NCBI GenBank assembly: GCA_913020705.1
Contig: CAJWBY010000056.1
Span: 1-24,718, forward strand
Direction of reading: 5' to 3'
Source: an uncultured Colwellia sp.
GTDB lineage: Bacteria > Pseudomonadota > Gammaproteobacteria > Enterobacterales > Alteromonadaceae
DNA length: 24,718 bases
Shown here: piece after piece, positions 13,401-17,322 of the stretch
Layout: the number at the start of each line of letters is the position of its first letter
Numbering within the stretch: position 1 is the first letter of the stretch
Notes under the pieces: generated by a model
Seen by the model: the letters and a program-made list of their open reading frames with translations, nothing else
Told to the model about the DNA's origin: nothing
Database searches by the model: none
Position numbers and translations under genes: made by a program

Positions 13401-13465
13401 TACCTTTATCTGATGCTTCACAGCTTACAACATTAGAAAATTTAGGTGTTTCGGTAAATCAATAA
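1484..13465 (+). CDS. Giant surface lipoprotein with TSP3 calcium-binding repeats, triplicated module and leucine-rich repeats
   Basis: About 3993 residues, counted from ATG 1484. This start is chosen over the in-frame ATG at 1472 because GGAAG at 1474-1478 is a well-spaced ribosome site for 1484. Seen in order: signal peptide with lipobox LTGC (Cys27; Phe at +2, so outer-membrane sorting is expected); acidic/proline linker 28-51; N-terminal domain ~52-345; TSP3 repeats ~350-1106; beta-rich domain ~1107-1558 (CX9C at 1381/1391); TSP3 ~1560-1628; module copy 1 ~1630-2064; TSP3; copy 2 ~2172-2611; TSP3; copy 3 ~2720-3151; TSP3 ~3152-3233; leucine-rich repeats ~3237-3993. TSP3 repeats in known proteins bind calcium and form stiff wires, and leucine-rich repeats usually bind other proteins. 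A cell-surface adhesin or recognition protein is therefore my inference. There is no enzymatic motif and no type I secretion gene nearby. A terminator follows 17 bases after the stop codon. Confidence 0.85.
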   Translation: MKISFQLLIRAIKQGLVVTTLLFLTGCFDNSDDDPVVVVSPPPPEPEPETLVLGGGGVKGPMALADVTVYAIDPTADGFKGEIAGSGNTNAEAQIENLSLTFPLEPPYILEISANESTTDITTGLLPVITNVKTLLTDELLSSGEQIYATPLTDLTVSLILNNADSDLAPYTGNNDGITTNEEILAAMTPAQSQVKSTMGFGLGDEIDIFSTPPLINSTTDSEEEQASTAAYRSAVEALTAVVFEMQNIIGDESITTDSILTDMAADLSDGEIDGAVDGEEIASYPEAALDVLEQDPSTLPIPNDPEGRTVADVKDVIIEETSETGNGDTDTTAFEESEEVIVLEPAETSPDIDGDGVLNSDDAYPEDASADSDFDQDGTPDVAYILVDGVRSETIDEARSDTDDDNDGVSDENDQFPLDVFEHTDTDLDGTGNNADTDDDNDGVLDVDDDFPLDSTKSDAIDQDGDGWAVGQDTDDNDAAVPEIDFVDTDNDGQADTGGLAPDSDDDNDGASDENDAFPLDATESKDLDEDTIGDNTDTDIDGDGVENDEDLFPRDASETIDTDNDGIGNNADTDDDGDNLSDEQEVIIGTDPLDNDTDDDGVFDDADALPLDPTERFDSDNDSIGNGSDNCPLVANSFQVNSDDDAMGDACDPDDDNDGVLDVDDGYPLDPNLSVIEDADGDGWPTEQDPDDTDANNPGTTFVDTDGDGTGDTTDTDDDGDGVTDEDDQFPLDINEWLDTDGDGTGNNADTDDDNDKYSDTDEILAGSDPLLSTSIPADFDGDFIADVSDDDIDNDGVINSQDAFDFDATESVDTDGDGTGNNADTDDDGDGFSDADEIAVGTDPLSGASVPNDLDGDFIPDAIDDDRDGDGVANGDDAFPDDASETLDTDGDGIGNNTDTDDDGDGVADVDDAFPLDETETVDTDGDGTGNNADTDDDGDGIADVDDAFPLDESETLDTDGDGIGNNTDTDDDGDGVADVDDAFPLDESETLDTDGDGTGNNADTDDDGDGFSDADEITVETDPLDPNSVPADMDGDFIPDELDEDRDGDGVNNDQDAFPNDPAETSDTDGDLIGNNADNCPDVANEDQGDVDGNGVGDVCDQFSFDISGRWLTSLTFSGTGENGECKAEEDETFIILATQSGEVITLVDEEEQSDASEIASGTIDHAGNFTLTSSDEESDWVVTDGTYDSTNNKFTFTFTETLDAGESHACMETGSISARGFSDANERDVFTLGVSWFEGDDDRNNNGEIETLEYEYGTLMDSTPEAQFIFDIQSDAWVIGEEDNFDRFVTETGIVVNEDRFIISGYVDNGETAILSGAGQNLKANLTKVDLQSLSLTQLLDDEYMGVIGSDVSFSDGAEGYFIEFVRDSNAYEFYCDDWLEQQYNCSNGIPIDWDDNGAELASNLSEIVHLPSTGKNEVNGGIWVGGQNGYSIQAYLFSNDGTINGSNLVAKFIKHIDNGESPILLDTVSVTKETLGNNDLYSYSIPTSIQDLLVGEIDDEELMPFVFEDNETESGQTVVRRGYVKVAGSEQIDELLFNDIAKAEILSAFSFDDLDEDGIPDKFDEDIDGDGYLNDEDDLPLNGSEWTDTDGNGIGDNSDPDIDGDGVLNEDDLDPIDNTVSEALTFDASLLNSSYIAISEGKLENPDFALGFSNGQTYNFANEALTKSTRFNQENFGYAFANDVMTLNIMSDISSSSWIQVRELSDYGLASEEAINNFIENNGDEYQVEVSITETMSTWQLIEKSSGFDRFWQVTMNNYVIVNEWEREQLTGSIDEIPVEVIEDGSSTTLHYLDQLASVAWTESELLSSSWALPIFADIENEDQWSRIRSDIVTFADNGTAETMVYGESVSWEIDSNGLLQIAIDESTTMSLQKVKSYDTGYAIYLTVSNAQTTLASYNLGVMQVDGASVDMFVNSYLQNSFSLTNPDAFNDEGELTELFGFRLESTGDKVTRITDKYFDLDYEGSGWDRWFWQKEGETVSISSHWQSEGEHYSSCDAENDDQCNRFRIRKWQPLAKVDNRLYVLEWEERNNNTWEFPSTDEDLYIAIAPRIQFYEVYDIDSDKDGILDSVDSDDDNDGVSDEEDAFPFDRNESEDTDGDGLGNNADNDDDNDGVNDDDDAFPNDETESEDTDGDGIGDNSDTDIDGDGVLNDNDIDPYDNAVTEALTFTDADLLPSYIAISKGYLTNPDYRLGQTNGDTYTFDNNLLIVNTPHVDNAYNYAFSDNVMTATPETHVETTTYINVSDLADMGIISWDAADTFIEQNGDYQLEVSQIEVFFKWQRLAIDEEYYRFYKTSTVSYNLIKDWEREQLLGSVEAEDVALENESTIVSVLDRSTIELIAWTEAELLAQSFAMPLILDLDNEDQWSRVSSDIFTFESIGSNEGTVTGQMSGLSFDWHIDGSGLLQITDTTGLTVTAQKSKVYQDSYSVLFTMTNGEITLSEYSLVVPVQDGASVTPLVNKYLQNSFSLTNPAAYNDDGILTDFFGFRPESGGARVTRVLSSEFDFDEYQNGWDRWYWEADENNLVTIQNHSHSEQGNNAQCSPMYDDQCNRYRLRKWQPLAQVGDRIYVLEWEERNGNAWNFPSEEEDLYVAIAARIQFYQVHDIDSDKDGLLDSVDTDDDNDGVIDEDDHFPFDPFETLDSDNDLVGNNYDNDDDNDGVNDEDDAFPFDPNEWLDTDEDGVGDNSDPDIDGDGVVNEDDIAPENNDVGEAMPFIEADLLTSYVRISEGYLENPDFGIGQSNGDTYNFDSGVLTEHTPFEQRGYSYSFTNDVMTKIPQSDIESFDNKTVTELMEIGLVSEEAGNEFIINNGDNYIEVAYTEVQSTWQLLTPENGYEHFWQMTTSSLSIVDDWNREQLLGSLEPELFQMESGSSVLTLDNLETLPNLGWTSTELQEKTWALPIVVDLENENQWSRLSSDLVSFNNDGTGNTAIFGITFDWSIDVDNILAIALHTGELIEITKSRAYETGFGVYVTANHGDVTFTSFSLIVSQDETATIEPLLNNYLQNSFSLTNPDAYNEQGELTDYFGFRLEVSSNVTRIWDKEFNFDDYGNGWDRWSWFENETNRINMFSNRAENGDNLCHAETNDYCNRFRNRYWQPLAQVGNRIYVLEWEERNNNTWTFPSVEEDFYVAIPPRVQFYEVLDIDSDHDGVLDSIDLDDDNDGVNDDVDAFPFDSSESMDSDGDGVGDNSDAFPNDSTEVLDSDGDGVGDNGDAFPYDPNYTTGTLLADITFVDSEFEQCVIDHLNGDQYIERLEHLDCGWRNITNLSGLEQLFNLRDLYLDGLSLVNDYSAVANLTNLRVFTANHNPEFSNANLLSLENHPSLIHIGVSETAVTDISPLATISTLEELYIMGQDGFYIDLTHLTSLPNFKGLSIRRNQMIDEAMFAQIANISSLTQLRIHNDISVNDLAILLSLSNLEQLDLGWGSGLGDAEFETLMSTHQGVKFLEFQGVPITSLAPINHLWDVHSVNIQNTNISDLSALFINGNMYDNPLPNLSYVNINMLPVLENSEIEYQVQRLREFGIHVEGELAYGQLLETYLNEIDDLALRQCLIDNTGDQLVTGQLQSLWCNGASITEVWGLSAFYNLEEIHLNGTAITQIHGEFDSMHKLRFVDVGNTQLNNLGGLEFYSHLEGLVVDNLPLENPSQVDSYLGGGLSGIVRTEMLADVTFTDAGLTTCFNDNKGDLIYVAELHDLNCFSDVAMSSIEGLDQLFGLRNLSIPNDLNVDVVIISDYSPLFNLPQLESLNIDSHAFNDNDLMNFTASISGIRLRDLALNNTDVTDLNNLTNTKNLNFVHLWGDTTFDLSPLANLPHLNGLALSTHQLDSSDVNVDAVKLLDLPHLHTLYLHGPLTTNEVSDSDPSGVIPEMINLKFLSIGFDDSVNDAFLSTIASTLPNLSWGLELNNSSISNLSPIESLVDLSFLSISESLVTDLTPVINLRNTQDQLQLDDEFQQLMMTINIQNIPLSDASQLTTLENLGVSVNQ
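2530..4800 (+). repeat. Main thrombospondin type 3 repeat array inside the lipoprotein gene
   Basis: About 750 codons built from Asp-rich units (D.DGDG..N..D.DDD.DG..D..D.FP.D..E), the calcium-binding TSP3 pattern. Two sub-repeats carry the classic cysteine form: NCP...N..Q.....D..GD.CD at about 3375-3435, and again at about 4730-4800. The DNA is dominated by GAT/GAC codons, which produces long spurious serine- and histidine-rich frames on the opposite strand. Confidence 0.85.
3704..4693 (+). repeat. Tandem array of 225-bp (A) and 105-bp (B) units in order A-A-B-B-B-A
   Basis: Units beginning with codons for DTDGDG start at 3704, 3929, 4154, 4259, 4364 and 4469, and the next one at 4694. Spacings are therefore 225, 225, 105, 105, 105 and 225 bp. 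The A unit (75 residues) and the B unit (35 residues) share the first 19 and last 16 residues. B is A without its middle 40 residues (FSDADEI...DRDGDG). B1 and B3 share GIGNNTD, while B2 and the last A share GTGNNAD, which hints at a 210-bp duplication. The array stays in frame throughout. Confidence 0.8.
6370..10935 (+). repeat. Three ~1.3 kb diverged copies of an unrecognised module, spaced by TSP3 linkers
   Basis: The copies lie at about 6370-7675, 7996-9315 and 9641-10935. TSP3 spacers lie between them, giving a period of about 1.62-1.64 kb. Conserved landmarks in each copy are YIAIS/YVRIS.G.L.NPD near the start; W.RWEREQL-like W(E/N)REQL; EDQWSR/ENQWSR; YLQNSFSLTNP; NGWDRW or a close variant; a CX7C pair followed by NR(F/Y)R; then WQPLA.V..R.YVLEWEERN, and an IQFY/VQFY.V.DIDSD exit into the next spacer. 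The cysteine pairs are at residues 2002/2010, 2549/2557 and 3089/3097. The copies are clearly homologous but diverged, so the duplication is old and kept in frame. Confidence 0.8.
11190..13465 (+). repeat. C-terminal leucine-rich repeat region in three capped blocks
   Basis: About 755 codons of leucine-rich repeats (L..L..L.L....I.DLS.L..L..L) form the C-terminus. Three blocks each open with a similar cap: an acidic start, one Cys, then GD, then a second Cys exactly 19 residues later, followed by a leucine-rich strand. The cysteines are at residues 3249/3268, 3560/3579 and 3687/3706. In known bacterial leucine-rich proteins similar N-terminal caps precede the solenoid. Here the cap recurs inside the region, so the solenoid is probably three linked domains. 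Confidence 0.75.
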
Positions 13466-13481
13466 TTTATAAAAGTAATAG

Positions 13482-13509
13482 AAGGGCTATTAAGTTAGCC
13501 CTTTTTTTT
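13482..13509 (+). terminator. Rho-independent terminator after the giant lipoprotein gene
   Basis: AAGGGCTA (13482-13489), loop TTAAGT, TAGCCCTT (13496-13503), then eight T in a row to 13509. This is a perfect 8-bp stem with a strong U-tract, starting 17 bases after the lipoprotein stop. The ribosome site of the next gene (GAGGTG) starts on the very next base, so the terminator also lies in the leader of that gene. Confidence 0.9.
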
Positions 13510-13518
13510 GAGGTGAAA

Positions 13519-13884
13519 ATGTTAAAAATTTTATTAGTCGCGATCACTTGTTTGTCAATCGGAGCTGGCACAGTGAGTTTTATCAATTATACGAATAATC
13601 AATTGATTGAAAACAAATTCGAATATCTTCAACGAGATGTAAAACAATTAACTAGAAAAATAAGTGAGTTAAATAGTCAAATTGATACACAAGCAAACAT
13701 CAACGATAAGCGAGAAAGTTCTTCACGGACACATATTGTAAAACAAAGCAGGAGCACTCCTGATAACGATTATAGTGGCTCATTAGTGACTCAATCGAGT
13801 GAAGCAATAATTGAACTTCGAAAGCGTCAAGCCAAGGAAAAATCAATTAAAAAGCATTTAGGTAAATCAATCGCAACTAACTAG
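13519..13884 (+). CDS. Small membrane-anchored protein with coiled-coil character; unknown function
   Basis: ATG at 13519 follows GAGGTGAAA, a good ribosome site; the in-frame GTG at 13513 lies inside that site and is not preferred. The product has 121 residues. A hydrophobic N-terminus (LKILLVAITCLSIGAGTVSFI) serves as a signal anchor or signal peptide. It is followed by a heptad-like stretch (FEYLQRDVKQLTRKISELNSQI) typical of a short coiled coil, then a charged, lysine-rich tail (ELRKRQAKEKSIKKHLGK). I do not recognise the family. It starts only 9 bases after the lipoprotein terminator, so it could depend on read-through. No separate promoter can sit between them, but one could lie inside the end of the lipoprotein gene. 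A partner role for the lipoprotein is speculation from position alone. Confidence 0.7.
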   Translation: MLKILLVAITCLSIGAGTVSFINYTNNQLIENKFEYLQRDVKQLTRKISELNSQIDTQANINDKRESSSRTHIVKQSRSTPDNDYSGSLVTQSSEAIIELRKRQAKEKSIKKHLGKSIATN

Positions 13885-14115
13885 TGGTTTGTTAAAATTT
13901 TTATGAAACTATAGTCGACATTGTTATTTTAAATTAACGCCAACTAAATAACGATAGTGACATTACGATCTTTTGTGGTGTTGGGTTTGTATGTTAGTTG
14001 TTTTATTGGGAATGATTAGGGAGGGCGATTATCACGCTTTTTGGGATATACTATTAGTAGTTGACAATAGTCCTCTTTAAGAAGAATTTCCTCGTTTAAA
14101 ATATTTGAACTTTAG

Positions 14116-14733
14116 TTAAAATTTAACGGCAAAACCTATAGATACACTTCCTTCTAGCCACATACTCTTTTCTAAAAAAGCGTGACATGTGGTTCCTTCA
14201 CAAAACAATTGATTGTCTTCTTCAACATAGCTTGCGTAACCACGAAGTTCAGTAACAATAGCAAAGGTCTTTGATAGTTCGTAACGAGTGCCAAAAGCTA
14301 AAGTAATTGATGGATATATTTCGTTCTTATTCTCAGTATCAAAATGAGTACCACCAATACCTAATGATACAGTGGTAACATAATATCGTTGTTTGAACTG
14401 TGCAACACCACTGAAGTGAAGGTACGTAACATCGAAAGAGTGTTCTTGTAAGTCAGAAGTACTGATGAAGTCATGACTTACCGTGTTGAATAATATTTGT
14501 CCTTGCCCTTTAGGTGAATCTTGCCATGCTATCGCAAAACCATAATTGTTGGCACCGTTTACAGCCAAATCGGCACTGTCATCTTGAGTACTAGTCAAAT
14601 CAGAGCTAGACATTTGCCCTATAAATGGTGTGATTTCTAAATATCGAGCATGAGATGTCAAAGTAAATAGCAATGCAGCAGCACTAATTACTATGCTGAA
14701 GAAAATATTTGCTAATTTTAATGACTTTCGCAT
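14116..14733 (-). CDS. Small outer-membrane beta-barrel protein
   Basis: The product has 205 residues. An N-terminal signal peptide (hydrophobic SIVISAAALLFTLTSHA, cleavage likely after SHA) precedes alternating amphipathic strands (YLEITPFIGQM, NYGFAIAWQ, VTYLHFSGVAQF, YYVTTVSLGIGG, SITLAFGTRYEL, FAIVTELRGYASYV, LEGSVSIGFAVKF). The chain ends in Phe, the usual signature for outer-membrane barrel insertion. Eight strands are plausible, as in the OmpA/OmpW-like small porin superfamily. A cysteine pair (CEGTTC) sits in one loop. The ligand or cargo is unknown. The start is ATG 14733 with an AAGG element just upstream. It lies 76 bp downstream of the AsmA-like gene on the same strand, so the two may be co-transcribed. 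Confidence 0.75.
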   Translation of the reverse strand: MRKSLKLANIFFSIVISAAALLFTLTSHARYLEITPFIGQMSSSDLTSTQDDSADLAVNGANNYGFAIAWQDSPKGQGQILFNTVSHDFISTSDLQEHSFDVTYLHFSGVAQFKQRYYVTTVSLGIGGTHFDTENKNEIYPSITLAFGTRYELSKTFAIVTELRGYASYVEEDNQLFCEGTTCHAFLEKSMWLEGSVSIGFAVKF

Positions 14734-14809
14734 TTAACTACCTTTTCTATTTAACTAAAACACTAAACGTACTGTTATTATTAGCTTGTAAATAAGACTA
14801 ATTCAAGCT

Positions 14810-15511
14810 TTACATGGTTTCAGATACTTTATTTTGTAGCGCACTGGTATGCTTGTTTAATTCAAGAAGCAATTTTTCGAATATTTCAATTCCAATCGTT
14901 TCACTTTGCTTTCCTGCTTCATCGTCTGTCATTTCAATTTTAATGTCTGATAAGGCTTTCGTGATGATTTGTTCATTATTGTCGTTTATCAGATTTAAAG
15001 TGCCTTGCTTTATCATTATTTGAGAAACTTTTATTAAAGGAGGCGCTATTTTAAGTTGTTCCTTTTGATCTATAGGGTGGGTTTGAACAGCGAGTTTATT
15101 AATGTTTTTCTGTACTGTTTCCAGTAAATTATCAAGAGTTGTACCATCGTTACTGAGTTGAATTGAGGCGACAAGACCATGGATGGTGATACTTTCAATA
15201 ATAACGAGATCAGTTTTTAAGCTTTTTTGATTCATCACTATGTCAATTGAAACAATGCTCAATGAGGCTTTATCAGTGGTCAATAAATTTGTCGAATCTG
15301 AAGAGGGTATTGATAAGTTGGTAATAGTACCTGTACCTTGATAACCAAGGATAGTGACATTTTCTACTGTTAATTTTTGCTCGGTTAATTCAGAACCAAT
15401 ATTCTGAAGTTGATTCTTTATATGAAAATTTAGTGAATCACTAGCTAAAAACCATAGTGCAGCTCCGCACGATAATAATAATACAAAAACTAAGGGTGCA
15501 AATTTGTTCAA
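14810..15511 (-). CDS. Inner-membrane-anchored periplasmic protein, AsmA-like in style
   Basis: The product has 233 residues. It opens with one hydrophobic anchor (FVLLLSCGAALWFLA) and has no other membrane segment. The body has the pattern seen in AsmA/DUF748-type envelope proteins: LTVENVTILGYQGTGTITNLSI, then IVSIDIVMN, VIIESITIHGL, and IKVSQIMIKQGTLNL. This placement is a resemblance, not a firm family call. AsmA-like proteins in general act in envelope lipid and outer-membrane homeostasis. The start is TTG at 15511 (a rare codon) with AGGA about 9-10 bases upstream. No ATG is available near the N-terminus that would keep the anchor. It precedes the beta-barrel gene on the same strand. 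Confidence 0.6.
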   Translation of the reverse strand: MNKFAPLVFVLLLSCGAALWFLASDSLNFHIKNQLQNIGSELTEQKLTVENVTILGYQGTGTITNLSIPSSDSTNLLTTDKASLSIVSIDIVMNQKSLKTDLVIIESITIHGLVASIQLSNDGTTLDNLLETVQKNINKLAVQTHPIDQKEQLKIAPPLIKVSQIMIKQGTLNLINDNNEQIITKALSDIKIEMTDDEAGKQSETIGIEIFEKLLLELNKHTSALQNKVSETM

Positions 15512-15628
15512 TGAATTTATCCTGAATTGAATGGCAATAACTTATTATAACTCACTTTTATTATTGATTTTTAATTGGATAATTTTTTTATTCGAACAAA
15601 TCCAAAATCAGACTGTTTTTTATTCGGC

Positions 15629-15657
15629 TTGATTAAAAACTATACATAAGATATAAA
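15629..15657 (+). promoter_or_regulatory. Sigma70-like promoter for the 15714 membrane protein gene
   Basis: TTGATT (15629-15634), a 17-base spacer, and TATAAA (15652-15657) stand about 57 bases before the GTG start. The -35 matches 4 of 6 and the -10 matches 5 of 6, at ideal spacing. The site lies in the divergent gap between the AsmA-like gene and this one. Confidence 0.5.
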
Positions 15658-15713
15658 AAGGGCGAATAACGAAAATTCATAAAAATAATAAAAAATAAAA
15701 CTAAGGATCGTTA

Positions 15714-16112
15714 GTGGTAAATATAAATAAAAAATTGTGGTCGTTTAATTTTGGCTGCCTAATTGCTGGAACATTTGTTTGGTTAGTTAGTTTTGGCGTT
15801 TCTGCACCAATATTTGAAGTATTTCATTCTTACCCTAATTTTATACTTGATTATTACTCAGGGACAGTCACCGCTTTTGCTGCTTTTTTCCTTACAGGAA
15901 TCATTATATTCATTATGCGTAGCCTTTTTAAAGTTTGCGCAAGTGAGCATACTTTTTGGCTGGCTTTGCCAAGTCTAGGGTTTATTGTTTTAGCTATGCT
16001 AGTAAGACAATCAGTATTAATAACAATGCTATATGCTGCATTTCCAGCGTTAATTGTTATCCTTCTTGCTGCGATGGTCAGACGGATCCCTGTATATAAA
16101 ACCTTAGCTTAA
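15714..16112 (+). CDS. Four-helix integral membrane protein, unknown function
   Basis: The product has 132 residues with four predicted membrane segments: about 9-31 (FGCLIAGTFVWLVSFGVSA), 44-66 (SGTVTAFAAFFLTGIIIFI), 80-98 (LALPSLGFIVLAMLV) and 100-121 (VLITMLYAAFPALIVILLAAM). The tail is short and basic (VRRIPVYKTLA). The start is GTG 15714, because AAGGA at 15703-15707 is placed correctly for it and no early ATG exists. I do not recognise the family, and no transporter or enzyme motif is visible. It has its own promoter candidate at 15629-15657 and appears monocistronic; a large hairpin follows at 16151-16192. Confidence 0.7.
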   Translation: MVNINKKLWSFNFGCLIAGTFVWLVSFGVSAPIFEVFHSYPNFILDYYSGTVTAFAAFFLTGIIIFIMRSLFKVCASEHTFWLALPSLGFIVLAMLVRQSVLITMLYAAFPALIVILLAAMVRRIPVYKTLA

Positions 16113-16135
16113 TTTTTTAACGTATCATTAGGTAT

Positions 16136-16147
16136 ATTGTATACAAT
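16136..16147. promoter_or_regulatory. Perfect 12-bp palindrome ATTGTATACAAT, likely operator
   Basis: ATTGTATACAAT is its own reverse complement and lies 58 bases before the reductase gene at 16205. Palindromes with a TTGTATACAA core resemble binding sites of GntR-family (FadR-like) regulators of amino-acid and organic-acid catabolism. The link to any specific regulator is inferred, and no GntR gene is present in this window. Confidence 0.5.
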
Positions 16148-16150
16148 TAT

Positions 16151-16192
16151 TGGTCGGTTATGTGATAATTCCTCTTTCACACTAACTGACCA
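16151..16192 (+). terminator. Large hairpin between the membrane protein gene and the reductase gene
   Basis: TGGTCGGTTATGTGA (16151-16165) pairs with TCACACTAACTGACCA (16177-16192), with one mismatch-type pair and a one-base bulge, around an 11-base loop. It is followed by TTTTAAATTATT and then ATG at 16205. It could be a weak terminator for the upstream gene or a leader structure for the reductase; the run of only four T makes termination uncertain. Confidence 0.45.
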
Positions 16193-16204
16193 TTTTAAAT
16201 TATT

Positions 16205-17161
16205 ATGCAAACTATCTCTGATGTAACAGTAAACTTGGCTTTATCTTATCCTAAATTAATCAATGCATTACAACGAGCATTTACCGAAGATATTATTGTC
16301 CCTCCTCGTTTACATTTTGATATAGAAAATCCATCCGCGAGTCGAGAAACGACATTACTCATGATGCCTGCATGGCAAGCCGGTGATGTCGCAGGTATTA
16401 AATTAGTAACGGTCGCACCTGATAATCACCAGTATCAATTACCTTCGATTCAAGGAACATATTTACTGTTTGATTTTAAAACAGGTAAATTAAAAGCAAG
16501 TATGGATGCACCCTCACTTACTGCAAAGCGAACGGCAGCAGCATCGGCTTTAGCTTCTAAGTTTCTTTCAAGGGAAGACAGTAAAACATTACTTGTTGTT
16601 GGTACAGGAACGTTATCGTCGCAATTGATTGAAGCACATGCCAGTGTTCGTCCTATTGAAGTAGTTTATGTGTGGGGCAGAAGTTTTGCGAAAGCAGAGC
16701 TCGTTTGCCAGCAGGTTAAGCATCTTGGGCTTGAATGCATAGCTGTTGATGATTTAAAACAACACGTGAATAAGGCGGATATTATATCTTGTGCTACGCT
16801 AAGTAAAGAGCCGTTAATATTTGGTAAATGGTTAAAAAAAGGTCAACATTTAGATATGGTTGGAGCTTATCGGCCTGATATGCGAGAAATGGATGATGAA
16901 TGTTTACTACGTTCCAATATATTTGTAGATAATATGGAAAGTGCTGTCCGTGAAACAGGTGATTTGGCTATTCCAATCAAAGCTGGAGTCATTCAACCCA
17001 AGCATATTAAAGCTGACTTATTTTCAATGTGTGAGCAAAATTTTATATTTGAACGTAATAATGAAGATATTACTATTTTCAAGTCAGTAGGTCATGCATT
17101 AGAAGACTTAACGGCAGCTAAACTTGTAGCTGAATACGTTAATACTAATGAAATGCTGTAA
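16205..17161 (+). CDS. Ornithine cyclodeaminase/mu-crystallin family NAD(P)H-dependent imine reductase (candidate delta1-pyrroline-2-carboxylate reductase)
   Basis: The product has 318 residues, the normal length for the family. It carries the family layout: an N-terminal substrate part (IVPPRLHFD; LLMMPAW; GIKLVTVAP; SLTAKRTAAASALAS) and a Rossmann fold with GTGT at residues 133-136. Then come VYVWGR, ADIISCATLSKEP, VGAYRPDMREMDDE, and VRETGDL. True ornithine cyclodeaminases have a GGD-type catalytic stretch where this protein has GAYRPDMRE, a form typical of imine reductases and alanine dehydrogenase-like members. A Colwellia relative is known to reduce delta1-pyrroline-2-carboxylate to proline in trans-3-hydroxyproline use; I infer a similar role, but the exact substrate is not proven. 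No Shine-Dalgarno precedes the ATG. The palindrome at 16136-16147 suggests regulated expression. No hydroxyproline genes are adjacent. Confidence 0.8.
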   Translation: MQTISDVTVNLALSYPKLINALQRAFTEDIIVPPRLHFDIENPSASRETTLLMMPAWQAGDVAGIKLVTVAPDNHQYQLPSIQGTYLLFDFKTGKLKASMDAPSLTAKRTAAASALASKFLSREDSKTLLVVGTGTLSSQLIEAHASVRPIEVVYVWGRSFAKAELVCQQVKHLGLECIAVDDLKQHVNKADIISCATLSKEPLIFGKWLKKGQHLDMVGAYRPDMREMDDECLLRSNIFVDNMESAVRETGDLAIPIKAGVIQPKHIKADLFSMCEQNFIFERNNEDITIFKSVGHALEDLTAAKLVAEYVNTNEML

Positions 17162-17220
17162 GTATTTTTTATAAGCTTATGTTAACTTATTAGAAGTACG
17201 TAAATGTTCTTATTTATATT

Positions 17221-17253
17221 GACATTATTGGGCATCAATATTTTAATAATGTC
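17221..17253. repeat. Inverted repeat with 9-bp perfect arms before the histidine kinase gene
   Basis: GACATTATT (17221-17229) and AATAATGTC (17245-17253) are separated by 15 bases, in the 161-bp gap between the reductase and the kinase gene. There is no T-run behind it, so an operator or leader hairpin is more likely than a terminator. The regulator is unknown. Confidence 0.35.
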
Positions 17254-17322
17254 TTACAACCTTGTTTCAAATAATATGGATACCATTATCCTTATTATTA
17301 CTTTTAATTGATGGTGTGATAA

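Noticed and set aside
13991..14080. 29-codon ORF (starts MLVVLLGMIREG) in the gap after 13884
   Set aside because: No ribosome site, very short, and no supporting context. The rest of the 13885-14115 gap shows nothing.
14814..15978. Plus-strand ORFs at 14814-15023 and 15793-15978
   Set aside because: They overlap well-supported genes in other frames and show no protein-like features.
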